A DNA stretch of 64,000 bases from a candidate division KSB1 bacterium (GCA_034506255.1 JAPDPX010000001.1:858566-922565), one strand, 5' to 3'. Positions 53,185 through 63,396 are shown, counted from the stretch's first letter. Program-made: numbers and translations. Notes: generated by a model from the sequence alone, not told the origin.

Positions 53185-53490
53185 GATTCGTTAGCCTGAG
53201 GCAGCAATGGAATGAGGGTCACGATCCGGCGGTCGGCATCTGCGGGCCAACCTGCCCGTGCGGTTTCAAGAGGAACGCCGGAAGCTGCGGAAACCTGCCG
53301 GCACCGGCGATGCGGGTGAGGCACTGCAGGGGAATGCGAAATGGCGGCGCGGGAAAAATCATGTCCACTGGCAACGCAGAGCTATCAGTCAATGGCGGGA
53401 AAAGCAACGAGCTCGCATCATAAAACGTTGAACTCCACCAGCACCCGGGGCGCGAACGGTCAACGGAGGTGGGTTTGCAAAACCGGGCGG
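53185..53490. other. Left part of the gene-free stretch 53185-53997
   Basis: The whole stretch of 813 bp between the RsgA-like gene and the defence helicase has no supported gene. It carries a minus-strand promoter (listed next). The part from 53520 to 53997 shows a gradual drop in GC towards the helicase and no recognisable element apart from the helicase ribosome site (CAGGACGAATTC). Confidence 0.5.
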
Positions 53491-53519
53491 AAAATAACAA
53501 AGATCAGCCTTTCTGTCAA
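53491..53519 (-). promoter_or_regulatory. Sigma70-type promoter upstream of the RsgA-like gene
   Basis: On the minus strand TTGACA (53514-53519), 17-bp spacer, TATTTT (53491-53496). It faces the RsgA-like gene with a predicted leader of about 300 nt. The match is good but the leader is long. Confidence 0.5.
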
Positions 53520-53997
53520 GCAGGCTTTTGCAGGATTTTGTGAAAATATTACAACGGTGAGACAGGCTTCCAGCGGTACACGCGGTGCATTCCAGCCGGC
53601 CATTTCTCGGTGGACGGTCGGGTGCCAACGGCAAAATCTTTCCGCCGGGCATTCGTGCCCTGCCGTGCCTCTGCCGGCCATCGCCCTTGTGCGCGGGCAG
53701 GAATCCGGGTAACGTGATCGACAGGCTTGCCGTTGCTCTTGTCACCGCAGCTCAACTGAATTCCTCAAAGCCCTCTGACATTTTGCGATTTTGGTTTTTG
53801 TACCCCTCTTTGTGACAGTTTCACTTCCTCACAAGAATTTTTTCGCGCCTCATCTGGCATTTCCTGTTCATTTATTTCGAAATCTTGGCTTTTGCCTGCA
53901 AAAGGTGGTGTGCGCGGGTATTTATGAGTCACAGTTTGTTTATCAGAAACCCAGAGGAACCAATGTCGGATGGGAGGATGATGCTCAGGACGAATTC

Positions 53998-56900
53998 ATG
54001 CCTCGCATCTTCGACAATATCGAACAAAAACTCCTGTCTGCGTTGCAGGACACGCTCAAAGTCTCCCATCGCGCTGACTTTTGCGTCGGTTATTTCAATC
54101 TTCGGGGGTGGAAACGGCTGGATTCGTTTATCGAACACTGGGCGGGCGGCGAAGGCGAATGCTGCCGTTTGCTCGTGGGCATGCACAAACCGCCGCAAGA
54201 TGAGCTGCTCGCTGCACTGAGTTTGGTTAGAAAGGATGATGGGCTTGACAACCAAACTGTCTCCCGCCTCAAAAAGAGATTGGCGCAGGAATTCCGCGAA
54301 CAACTGACGATCGGCGCGCCCACCAATGAAGATGAAGCTGGATTGCGCCGGCTTTGTGCGCAAATCAAGGCCAAAAAAGTCTCGATCAAGCTGTTCTTGC
54401 GTCACTCCTTACATGCCAAACTCTATCTGCTCTTTCGTGCCGACGTCAACAATCCCGCCATCGGTTATCTCGGCAGTAGCAACCTCACGCTCGCCGGCCT
54501 CTCGCAACAAGGTGAACTGAACATCGACGTGCTCGATCACGACGCTTGTGATAAGCTGGCGAAGTGGTTTGAAGATCGTTGGAATGATCGCTGGTGCGTG
54601 GACATTTCCAAGGAACTGGTGCAGGTCATCGAAGAGAGTTGGGCGCGCGAAACACCGCTTTCGCCTTACCATATTTATATCAAGATCGCGTATCACCTCT
54701 CTCAAGAAGCGCGCGCTGGCCTCGCCGAATTTCATATCCCTCGAGATTTTGGCAACAAGCTTTTCGAGTTTCAAACTGCTGCCGTCAAAATTGCCGCGCA
54801 TCATCTCAACAAGCGCGGCGGTGTGTTGCTTGGCGACGTGGTGGGCCTCGGCAAAACGCTGATGGCCACGGCGTTGGCGCGCATTTTTGAAGATGATCAT
54901 GGGCTCGAGACGCTGATCATCTGCCCCAAAAACCTCGTGCCCATGTGGGAAGATTATCGTGAACAGTATCGTTTGCGTGCGCGCGTGCTCTCTCTCAACC
55001 GGGTGCTCAAAGAGTTGCCCAAGCTGCGGCGCTATCGTTTGGTCGTCATCGATGAAAGCCACAATCTGCGCAACCGCGAAGGCAAACGCTATCGCGCCAT
55101 TCAGGAGTATCTGCAAGAGAATGAGAGCAAGCTGGTTTTGCTTTCCGCGACGCCTTACAATAAAACCTATCTCGACCTCGCCAGCCAACTGCGCCTCTTC
55201 GTGCCGGAGGATCAGGATCTGGGAGCGCGTCCGGAAGAGTATCTCAAAGAAGTTAAAGGTGAAATTGAATTCACGCGCCTTCACCAATGTTCGCCGCGAA
55301 CTTTAGCAGCTTTTGAAAAAAGCCAGCATGCCGACGACTGGCGCGAGTTGATGCGGCTTTATCTGGTGCGGCGCACGCGCAGTTTCATCCAGGAAAATTA
55401 TGCGGAGACGGATCCCGCCAACAACCGCAAGTATCTCACCTTTGCAGATGGCACACGCTCTTATTTCCCCACACGCGTCCCCAAAACCGCAAAGTTTGCC
55501 ATTCGTGATGATGATCCCAACGATCAATATGCGCGCCTCTACAGCGATGAAGTTGTGGAGGCAATCAACGCTTTGAAAGTGCCGCGTTACGGCTTGGGTA
55601 ATTACGTCCTTAACTCGCCGCACCAACCGCCCACGCCGGACGAAGCGCAACAATTACGGGACCTTTCGCGTGCGGGCCGGCGGCTCATGGGATTTTGCCG
55701 CACCAATCTTTTCAAGCGTCTCGAAAGCAGCGGCCAGGCTTTTTTGCTTTCTCTCGAACGCCACATTCTGCGCAATTACATCTTTCTTCATGCTATCGAA
55801 AACAGCCTGCCGTTGCCCATCGGCACGCAAGACGCGGGGTTGCTCGATGCGCGCTTTAACGATACGGACGAAAGCTTTTCTGATTTTTTCGATGAAGAAG
55901 ATGAGAACGAGGAGCAAGCGCCGCTGGAAACTCCGGCGGCACGGACTGAAGGTGATTTCAAGCGCCGCGCCGCTGAAATTTATGACGCCTACAAAAAACA
56001 TTTCAAGAAACGTTTCTCCTGGCTGAGGCCAGCCCTTTTCGATGAAAAATTAGCAAAAGACTTACAAAACGACGCCCGGGTGTTGTTGGAAATCCTGCAA
56101 AAAAATGGCGCGTGGCAACCGCAGCAAGACGCCAAGCTTGACGCTCTTTTTGAGTTGCTCACAAAAAAACATCCGCACGAGAAGGTGCTCGTTTTCACGC
56201 AATTCGCCGACACCGTTTATTACCTCGAAGCACAACTGCAAAAGCGCGGCCTCACGCAATTGGCCGGCGTGACTGGCGACTCTGAAAACCCCACTGCACT
56301 CGCATGGCGCTTCAGTCCCGTCAGCAATGAAAAGCGCCAGCAAATTTCATCTGAAGATGAATTGCGTGTGCTGATCGCCACAGATGTGTTGAGCGAAGGC
56401 CAAAACTTGCAGGACGCCAACATTGTGGTCAATTATGATTTGCCGTGGGCCATCATTCGTTTGATTCAGCGCGCGGGCCGTGTTGACCGCATCGGTCAAA
56501 ATTCCGAGAAAATTCTCTGCTATTCTTTTTTGCCGGCGGACGGTGTGGATAAAATTATCAACCTGCGCGGTCGCGTGCGGCAGCGTCTGCAGGAAAACGC
56601 CGAAGTCGTCGGCACGGATGAAGCTTTCTTTGAAGACGATCGCAACGATCAAACCATCCTCGATCTTTACAATGAGAAGGCCGGCATTCTCGATGGAGAA
56701 GATGATCGCGAAGTGGATTTGACTTCGCATGCCTACGAGATTTGGAAGCAGGCCATCACTGCTGACCCAAGCTTGGAAAAAAGTATTCCGGCTTTGCCCA
56801 ACGTCGTGTATTCCACCAAGCCGCACCAACCGAGTTCGAGCGCGCCGCAGGGTGTGCTGGTTTATCTGCGCACTGCTCAAGGCAATGATTCATTGGCTTG

Positions 56901-57393
56901 GATCGACCAGCATGGCAAGAGCGTCACCGAGTCGCAATTTGCCATTCTGCAAGCCGCCGCATGCACGCCGGAAACGCCGGCGTTGCCGCGACAAGCGAAC
57001 CATCATGATTTGGTGAAGAAAGGGATCGAGCTTGTCGTCGCAGAAGAAAAAACTGTTGGCGGCCAATTGGGGCGACCCTCAGGCGCGCGGTTTCGGACCT
57101 ATGAGCGGCTGAAAGAATACGCTCAACAGGTGAAGGGCACACTCTTCGCGAATTCAGCGCTTGATAAAGCTATTGAAGAAATCTACCGCTATCCGTTGCG
57201 CGCCACGGCGATAGACACACTCAACCGCCAACTGCGCAGCGGCATTTCAAACGAGCAACTCGCACAGCTCGTGCTCGATCTGCGTGAAGATGGTCGCCTC
57301 TGCCAAATTCATGAAACCGATGAGCCGCAGGAGCCCCGGATCATTTGCTCGTTGGGGCTCGTTGCATCCGACACAGATTCGCAACCCCGATAG
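53998..57393 (+). CDS. PLD-domain SNF2-type helicase of a defence system
   Basis: 1131 aa from the ATG at 53998 (AGGA 8 nt upstream); related proteins, as I recall them, start MPRIFDN as here, so the 69 upstream codons are left out. Residues 1-215 include a phospholipase-D-like half with HAKLYLLF (His139) and GYLGSSNLT. The helicase core follows: GDVVGLGKTLMA (Walker A, about 279), VVIDESHN (352), LLSATPYN (about 383), VLVFTQFADT, LSEGQNLQDANIVVNYDLPW and QRAGRVDRIGQ (about 824). Such enzymes accompany Eco57I-type methylases in anti-phage loci. An acidic insert (DEEDENEEQ) divides the core. The last codons and the stop are formed by the first unit of the repeat array. Confidence 0.92.
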   Translation: MPRIFDNIEQKLLSALQDTLKVSHRADFCVGYFNLRGWKRLDSFIEHWAGGEGECCRLLVGMHKPPQDELLAALSLVRKDDGLDNQTVSRLKKRLAQEFREQLTIGAPTNEDEAGLRRLCAQIKAKKVSIKLFLRHSLHAKLYLLFRADVNNPAIGYLGSSNLTLAGLSQQGELNIDVLDHDACDKLAKWFEDRWNDRWCVDISKELVQVIEESWARETPLSPYHIYIKIAYHLSQEARAGLAEFHIPRDFGNKLFEFQTAAVKIAAHHLNKRGGVLLGDVVGLGKTLMATALARIFEDDHGLETLIICPKNLVPMWEDYREQYRLRARVLSLNRVLKELPKLRRYRLVVIDESHNLRNREGKRYRAIQEYLQENESKLVLLSATPYNKTYLDLASQLRLFVPEDQDLGARPEEYLKEVKGEIEFTRLHQCSPRTLAAFEKSQHADDWRELMRLYLVRRTRSFIQENYAETDPANNRKYLTFADGTRSYFPTRVPKTAKFAIRDDDPNDQYARLYSDEVVEAINALKVPRYGLGNYVLNSPHQPPTPDEAQQLRDLSRAGRRLMGFCRTNLFKRLESSGQAFLLSLERHILRNYIFLHAIENSLPLPIGTQDAGLLDARFNDTDESFSDFFDEEDENEEQAPLETPAARTEGDFKRRAAEIYDAYKKHFKKRFSWLRPALFDEKLAKDLQNDARVLLEILQKNGAWQPQQDAKLDALFELLTKKHPHEKVLVFTQFADTVYYLEAQLQKRGLTQLAGVTGDSENPTALAWRFSPVSNEKRQQISSEDELRVLIATDVLSEGQNLQDANIVVNYDLPWAIIRLIQRAGRVDRIGQNSEKILCYSFLPADGVDKIINLRGRVRQRLQENAEVVGTDEAFFEDDRNDQTILDLYNEKAGILDGEDDREVDLTSHAYEIWKQAITADPSLEKSIPALPNVVYSTKPHQPSSSAPQGVLVYLRTAQGNDSLAWIDQHGKSVTESQFAILQAAACTPETPALPRQANHHDLVKKGIELVVAEEKTVGGQLGRPSGARFRTYERLKEYAQQVKGTLFANSALDKAIEEIYRYPLRATAIDTLNRQLRSGISNEQLAQLVLDLREDGRLCQIHETDEPQEPRIICSLGLVASDTDSQPR

Positions 57394-57835
57394 GGGTGTC
57401 ATGTTTATAGCATGAAATCAATATCAAAGATACAACCCCATCGGGGTGGCATGTCGCCGGCTATCGCCACATGCCATCCCTGACGGGCATGGGTGTCAAG
57501 TTAAGGACTCATGTCCCAACCCCGTTAGGGGTGGAATGTTTATAGCGTGCGCATTCTGTAATTTTCCAAGCTCCGTAGGAGCGGCATGTAAATGCGTTAT
57601 GCCAACTGTTCACATTCGACAATTCACATATCGCTCCTACGGAGCTTTAATCGCGCATTTGTGGTTTTCTATAAACATTTCGCTCCTAACGGAGCTGAAC
57701 GACCGGCTATCTCAAACTAGCAATAACGCTCTTGGCATCTTAGCTTGACACCAATGCCCTGACGGGGTTGAAATTTTTTGATGATCGCGAAACTATAAAC
57801 ATCACACGCCTACGGCGTTGAGCGGCTTGAAACGA
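57383..57835. repeat. Array of short palindromic repeats between helicase and methylase genes
   Basis: At least nine palindromic cores in 450 bp, each close to TTTATAG or its complement CTATAAA: CCCCGATAGGGGT, CCCCATCGGGG, CCCTGACGGG, CCCGTTAGGGG, CTCCGTAGGAGCG, CGCTCCTACGGAG, CTCCTAACGGAG, CCCTGACGGGG, CGCCTACGGCG. Units occur in both directions with irregular spacing, so this is not a CRISPR array. Related units occur at 63.2 kb and inside the MITE-like elements. From 57836 to 57905 lies only the ribosome-site region of the methylase gene. Confidence 0.85.
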
Positions 57836-57905
57836 TTTAGAAATTAAAAGAAAAATCCACCGTCGCATGGGAGGGAGGATGATTCAACAGGAGATGACAT
57901 CACCC

Positions 57906-60900
57906 ATGCGTTTGGACACTGAAAAAACTCGCCAGACTCTTCGCAATTTTGATTTCAAAACACTTTTCATCGATCTCTTGGGATGGGATCGTCACTCCAC
58001 CTTGCATGAGATCACAATCGATAGTAAAAATTTTTCTCTTCGCGCCGTGGCGCAAAAACGCGGCGTGGTCGCTTTTCTTTATGATGCTGCGGCCAACGGC
58101 GGTATCCCCGATTATCAAATGCGCAAAAGAATCGAGAGGGCGGTGGAAAAATCCCACCACGAGCATCTGATCATTTTTGTCGATGAGAAAGCCGGGAATC
58201 AAATCTGGCAATGGGTGAAACGCGAGCCCGGCAAGCCGCTTGCGACCCGCGAACATGCTTACCATTGCAGCCAGCCGGGTGATGCGCTCATTCAAAAACT
58301 GCAAAACTTGGCATTCAGCATTGAAGACGAAGAGAGACTGACTATTATAGATGTCACCGGCCGGCTGCGCGGATTCGACATCGAGCGTGTCACCAGGCGT
58401 TTTTACGATCAATTCAAAACTGAGCACGCCGGTTTCACGAAGTTCATTCAAGGCATTCCCGACGAAAACCTGCAAAGCTGGTACGCCTCTTTCATGCTCG
58501 ACCGGTTGATGTTCATTTATTTCGTGCAAAAGAAGAACTTCCTCGATGGCGACCCCGATTACTTGCGCACCAAACTGGAACAAAGCCGGAAGCGCGGCCC
58601 GAATCGTTATTACAGGGAATTTTTGTGCTGCCTCTTTTTTGAAGGCTTTGCGAAAAGAGAGTGCGAACGCTCGCCGGCCACGAGACAGCTTTTGGGAAAA
58701 GTGCCCTATTTAAACGGCGGCTTGTTCCTGCCGCATCAGATCGAAGAACAATACGGCGACCGCATTCGCATTGCTGATACCGCTTTTGTCGAACTTTATG
58801 ACTTTTTTGGGCAATGGCACTGGCATCTCGATGACCGGCCCTTGCGCAACGACCGGGAGATTAACCCCGACGTTTTGGGCTACATTTTTGAGAAATACGT
58901 CAACCAAAAACAAATGGGGGCATATTACACGAAAGAAGACATCACCGAATACATCGGCAAAAATACCATCATTCCCTTTATCTTCGATGCCGCTGAAAAA
59001 CGATATCCGGCTGCTTTCAAGGGCGAGAACGCCGTGTGGCGATTGTTGCAGGAAGATCCTGATCGCTACATTTACAATGCCGTCAAACACGGCATCGCGG
59101 TCAATGTTCACGAGAACCCGCCTGCCATATTGCAGGAACCGCTTGCCCTTCCGGCTGAAATTGCTGCCGGTATCGCATCGGTTCCAAAGCGCACCGAATG
59201 GAACAAGCCGGCGCCACGGCAATTTGCTTTGCCAACCGAAATCTGGCGGAAAGTGGTGGCGCGGCGGCAGCGGTACGAAGAAGTGTGGGGGAAAATGACG
59301 CGCGGCGAGGTTCAATCCATCAATGATTTGATCACCTACAATCTCAACATTCGCCAATTCGTGCAAGATGTGATTGTGCGTTGCGACGATCCGGCGTCGT
59401 TGCATGCCATTTATCGTGCCATCGAAAAGCTCACCGTGCTCGATCCCACCTGCGGCTCGGGCGCGTTTCTGTTTGCCGCTTTGAATATTTTGGAACCGCT
59501 TTACGAAGCGTGCCTGGATCGCATGGAAGCTTTTTTAGCTGAAAATGCAGGCACCAACGGCAAGCAGAACGCTGACCCACTCAACGATTTCCGCAAAATT
59601 TTAACGCGTGTTGCAGAGCATTCAAACCGCCGTTACTTTATCCTTAAAGCCATCATCGTCAACAATCTTTTTGGCGTGGACATCATGGAAGAAGCGGTGG
59701 AGATTTGCAAGCTCAGATTGTTCTTGAAACTGGCCGCACAAGCTGAAAAAGATGATGCCAAGCCCAATTTGGGCATCGAGCCTTTGCCTGATATTGATTT
59801 TAATATTCGCGCTGGCAATACGTTGGTGGGTTTTGCCACACAGCAAGAAGTTAAAGATTGGATCACGCTCGAACTCAAAACCGGTCAATATAAAATGCGC
59901 CAATTGCTGTCCGGCGATGCTTTGGAACGCATCGAAATGAAAGCACAAACCGTTGACGATCTCTTTGCCTCGTTTCGCCAGCAACAGACAGAAGACAATA
60001 CCAACGCAACTCCGATTGAAAAGAAAAAGCTGCAAAAGAAATTGGATGAATTGCGTGATGAACTCAACCGGTATCTCGCCGCTGAATACGGCATCAGTCA
60101 CGACCAACCGTCTGCGTATGACAAATGGCTGAAATCGCACAAGCCGTTTCATTGGTTTGTTGAGTTCTACGGCGTTATGAAAAGCGGGGGGTTTGATGTG
60201 ATTATTGGGAATCCGCCGTATGTTGGTGAGAAACGTGGGGTAAGCCAGTTTTTCCCGCTGGCAGAATTGCTTCTGAGTCAGACCGCTGGCGAGATACTTT
60301 TTGATGAGGGCAAGACGCGCCGCGGGACACACCCGCCGTCTGCGAGACCACATGGGACTCCTCCTGGTGAATTTTGCGCAAAGATACGCAGCGATTCACC
60401 CAGAGGAAAGATGTGGTTCACCGAGGGGATACGGTTACAAGAAGGTCACGGCAGATTATCGGGTTCGTAATTACAGGACGGAAGCATGTTCGAATCTTTA
60501 TGCCTTTATGATGGAACGTAGCTTGAATCTTGTGCGAAATGATGCGCGATGCGGTCTAATTCTTCCTATTGCATCAGTATCAACTGGTAGCATGAATGCT
60601 CTACAAAAACTTTATAAGCAAAAAGCGATTTTTCAATGGCATTCACATTTTGCAACAAGGCCTGGAAAGTTATTTGTCGGCGTTGATATGAATTTGACCA
60701 TCACGCTCCTGAAATCTTCTGTTGCTACAAACGGGTCTGGTGCATTTTCAACAACGTATCATCGATGGAGGAGTAGTGATGAAAGTGACAGAGAGTCTCT
60801 GTTCCATCGCCTAAACTATCGAAGGCTCATAATTCCAAACTCCCATCCAAACGCATTTCCGAAATTGGGTGCAAAAATGGAAGCGAACGTTCTTGAGAAG

Positions 60901-61425
60901 CTGCACTCTCATCAAAGAAAACTGAAACAATTCTACGATAGTCGAGGGGTAGCCATTTACTATCATTCGGGAGGACGGTACTGGCGCAAGGCATTACCTG
61001 ATAAGCTATCTTCTCATTACAAAGAGATCAAGGTCGATCAACGATTTTCTGGTGTCATAATTTGTCTTTTAAATAGCCAACTTTACTATTGGTATTGGAT
61101 TGCTAACTCAAATTGCATGGATGTAGTATCCCGAGAAGTAGATGAAATGCCAGTCTTTAATCTGGCCACGGCAAGCCGTAGTGAGTTTGAAATCTTGGGC
61201 GCAAGGCTATTGGCGGCTTACATGACAAACCGAACTTTGAGAACTCGACAAGGTGATATTATTGCAACGGATGAATTCAATTTTGACGTGAAAGAGTGCA
61301 AGCCTATTATTGATGAAATCGACCGTGTGCTTGCCCAGCACTACGGTTTCACCAACGAAGAGTTGGACTTCATCATCAACTACGACATCAAGTATCGCAT
61401 GGGCAATACCGCTGATGATGAGTAA
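57906..61425 (+). pseudogene. Eco57I-type adenine-specific DNA methylase, interrupted
   Basis: The start is placed at 57906 (MRLDTEKTRQTLRNFDFKTLFIDLLGW); ATGs at 57879 and 57894 are alternatives. The N-terminal 330 residues are the family's leading domain, ending QMGAYYTKEDITEYI. Motif I is DPTCGSGAFL (Asp513) and motif IV is GNPPY (Asn769). The frame then breaks into foreign text until 60429, and resumes in the next frame as GYKKVTADYRVRNYRTEACSNLYAFMMERSL to a target-recognition half ending at 61425. Without the roughly 208-bp insert the two frames join in register. An intact protein would be about 1100 aa, modifying adenine and perhaps also cutting. The gap suggests it is inactive as sequenced. 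Confidence 0.8.
60222..60429 (-). mobile_element. IS66-like fragment inserted in the methylase gene
   Basis: On the minus strand, AGGAGGAG precedes an ATG at 60353 that opens MWSRRRRVCPAARLALIKKYLASGLTQKQFCQREKLAYPTF, closely resembling the start of IS66-type TnpA proteins (helix-turn-helix text such as SGLTQKQFC). The frame then runs into the methylase sequence. No transposase gene (TnpC) is present. The insert length is about 208 bp (remainder 1 when divided by 3), which explains the frame change in the host gene. Boundaries are estimated from the host protein and are good to about 10 bp. I see no target duplication. Confidence 0.66.
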
Positions 61426-61489
61426 TGCCGGGTTTCGTCAACCACGCTGAGCGAAATTTCTCATGAATGACTATATCTTGGAGAGTACC

Positions 61490-62203
61490 ATGAGCAATTG
61501 GGATGTAACAAAGATAGCCGAAATCTTAAACGGCAACAACATTCAATTTCAACGCAAATCAATACAAAACGGCGAGCAGCTTTTGCTTGACGATGGCTCG
61601 ATTCTTTGCGTATACAACACAGGCCGGCTGGTGTGGCAGGGAAAAGAGACGCCGTTGAAAAAGAAAATTCAAGAGCTGATCGGAGCAGATAAAGATCAGG
61701 AATTTGAGCAATCCAGCTTGGCGTACATCAATAAATCATCCATGCAACTGCAAAGCAACAAGGTTTTCATTGTTTACGGTCATGACACGCAGGCAAGGGA
61801 GCAACTCGAGTTGCTGCTCAGACGGTTGAAACTCGAGCCAATCGTCTTACAAAATGTGGTTTCAGTTGGGCAGACGGTCATTGAAAAACTTGAAAGCAAT
61901 ACCGAGGTGAATTTTGCCTGTGTATTGCTGACTCCAGACGATGAAGGTCATCGCATAGATCATCCCGAAGAAAAAAAGAGGAGAGCACGCCAGAACGTGG
62001 TTTTGGAGATGGGCATGTTCCTCGCCAAACTGGGAAGAAAGCGTGTCGCCATCCTGATGAAAGGAGATTTGGAGAAACCTTCAGATATTGAAGGTCTGCT
62101 TTATATAAAATTCGAAGACAGTGTTTTCGATGTTAAAGATAAACTCGCTGCCGAACTGCAAGAAGCGGGATTCAAAATAAACATCAAAGATTTATTGAAC
62201 TAG
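61490..62203 (+). CDS. TIR-like (predicted nucleotide-binding) protein with RNase HIII-like N-terminal segment
   Basis: 237 aa from the ATG at 61490 (TTGGAGAGTACC upstream); an ATG 27 bp earlier lacks a site. Residues 90-225 match the TIR-like nucleotide-binding domain: NKVFIVYGHDTQAREQLELLL (from 90), FACVLLTPDDEG, and RARQNVVLEMGMFLAKLGRKRVAILMKG, with Glu173 in LEMGM as candidate NAD-cleaving residue. The N-terminal 60 residues (FQRKSIQNGEQLLLDDG, ILCVYNTGRLVWQGKE) resemble the TBP-like nucleic-acid-binding domain of RNase HIII. TIR-like proteins of this kind are effectors in several anti-phage systems. The gene follows the methylase by 64 bp and is AT-rich like its right half. Confidence 0.86.
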   Translation: MSNWDVTKIAEILNGNNIQFQRKSIQNGEQLLLDDGSILCVYNTGRLVWQGKETPLKKKIQELIGADKDQEFEQSSLAYINKSSMQLQSNKVFIVYGHDTQAREQLELLLRRLKLEPIVLQNVVSVGQTVIEKLESNTEVNFACVLLTPDDEGHRIDHPEEKKRRARQNVVLEMGMFLAKLGRKRVAILMKGDLEKPSDIEGLLYIKFEDSVFDVKDKLAAELQEAGFKINIKDLLN

Positions 62204-62292
62204 CAAACGCATTGAGTGAGGTTGGACTTGAATTCGAAGTGTCGAGAGTCATTTCAAGGTTTTGCACCCGAGTCTGACTTTATATCGACCTC

Positions 62293-63126
62293 CTATTCCT
62301 CTATTTCAATTGGCGTCCCCTCCAACCCCGCCATCACCCTCTCATTCCGTTCCTCCTCCGTGCCAAAATCATCAAAAAAGAGCTGGCGAAACGTGCTCTC
62401 GGCGGTGCCGCGGCTGGATTGGGCGTAGGCGCGATAGGCCGAGCATGAAAAACGCGCGTCGCAGTTGCGGCAGGTTTGCACGGCAAAGATGGCTTTCATG
62501 CCGGGTTGCTTCCTTTTTAGCTTGTCCACCGGCGGTGGCGCAAACTCGCCTTCTTCTATCTTATCCACAATCTCGCCGAAGCGCGCAATCGTTTCTTGGA
62601 CGCTGGCGGCATCAAAGGGCAGGGGAATGAGCGGCTCCCACTTCTGCAATTCGGCCTCGAGCTCCTCTTCGGTTTTGTTCAGGGCCTCGCGCACGGCCTC
62701 CGGAAAAGCGGTGGAAATGATTGCGGTCTCATCCAAACGCTGCTTGTTGAGATTTTGCCAGATGTGGGCATACACGTTCAACTGGCGCAGGTACTCCTCG
62801 GTGTTGCTGTGCACGGCCTCGGCATCGTGGGTCTTGATGTCGTACATCACGGTGCGCTCACGCTCGCGCACGAGGTCGACCACGCCCTCGATGCCGAACC
62901 GGCGCCCCTTGCGAGTTTTTTGTTCCGGTAGGCTGAGCCGCACTTCGGTGTCGGTGACTTTTTCAGCGACTTCACGCAGCCGGCGCCAATAAAATAACAC
63001 CTGCAACTGCGCAGCGCGCTTGGCATCCGGTGAGAGCGAGTGACCGGATTCCATGCGCAGCATCTCAAAATTCTCCTCGAAGAATTCGAGAATGCGGGAT
63101 TCGATGTCGTCACGATGGAAAGTCAT
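62293..63126 (-). pseudogene. C-terminal half of a helicase-nuclease: PD-(D/E)XK domain
   Basis: 277 codons open from an ATG at 63126 with no ribosome site. The text GRRFGIEGVVDLVRERERTVMYDIKTHDAE holds the G.VDLV ... DIKT core of PD-(D/E)XK nucleases, followed by EYLRQLNVYAHIW (motif IV type Q). Near the end CRNCDARFSCSAY supplies cysteines of a possible Fe-S site, as in Cas4/AddB-type nucleases. It fits exactly as the continuation of the fragment that ends at 63397: that one stops inside the same domain at GNLVHRTLDDLHQFL, and this one begins with the next expected helix (RILEFFEENFEMLR). The 270-bp gap between them is a palindromic repeat array. Confidence 0.75.
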
Positions 63127-63149
63127 AAGAATTTCATCATATTATTTGA

Positions 63150-63360
63150 AATGGTGCAGATTCAACTCCGTTAGGAGTGGAATATTTATAGATCGCCCCA
63201 GCCAACCAGATGAAACGCCGTAGGCGTGACATGTTGTTTGGATCGAGCACTGCAAAAACGTCGATGCGACAAGGCATTTGTACATGCCGCTCCTACGGAG
63301 CTTGAAATCTCAACTCAACTCGAGGCTATAAACATTTCAGCCCTACGGGCTTAATCTACA
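63150..63360. repeat. Palindromic repeat array lying inside the helicase-nuclease gene
   Basis: Four palindromic units in about 210 bp: ACTCCGTTAGGAGT followed by GGAATATTTATAG, ACGCCGTAGGCGT with GACATG, GCTCCTACGGAGC preceded by TACATGCC, and AGCCCTACGGGCT preceded by TATAAACATTTC. They belong to the same family as the 57.4-kb array. A protein reading frame stops just before and resumes just after them. Confidence 0.82.
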
Positions 63361-63396
63361 GTGCCGGCTTGCCGGCCTTCAATTGGAACAATAACA

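Noticed and set aside
53791..53997. N-terminal extension of the helicase to 53791
   Set aside because: Related proteins are recalled to start at MPRIFDN, a ribosome site lies before 53998, and the extension is hydrophobic text with no domain.
57383..57835. CRISPR array
   Set aside because: Unit sequences differ, both orientations occur, spacing is irregular and there are no cas genes. The palindromes with TTTATAG form another kind of repeat.
59622..60353. 243-codon minus-strand frame as a full transposase gene
   Set aside because: Only the first 41 codons look like IS66 TnpA; the rest is antisense methylase sequence.
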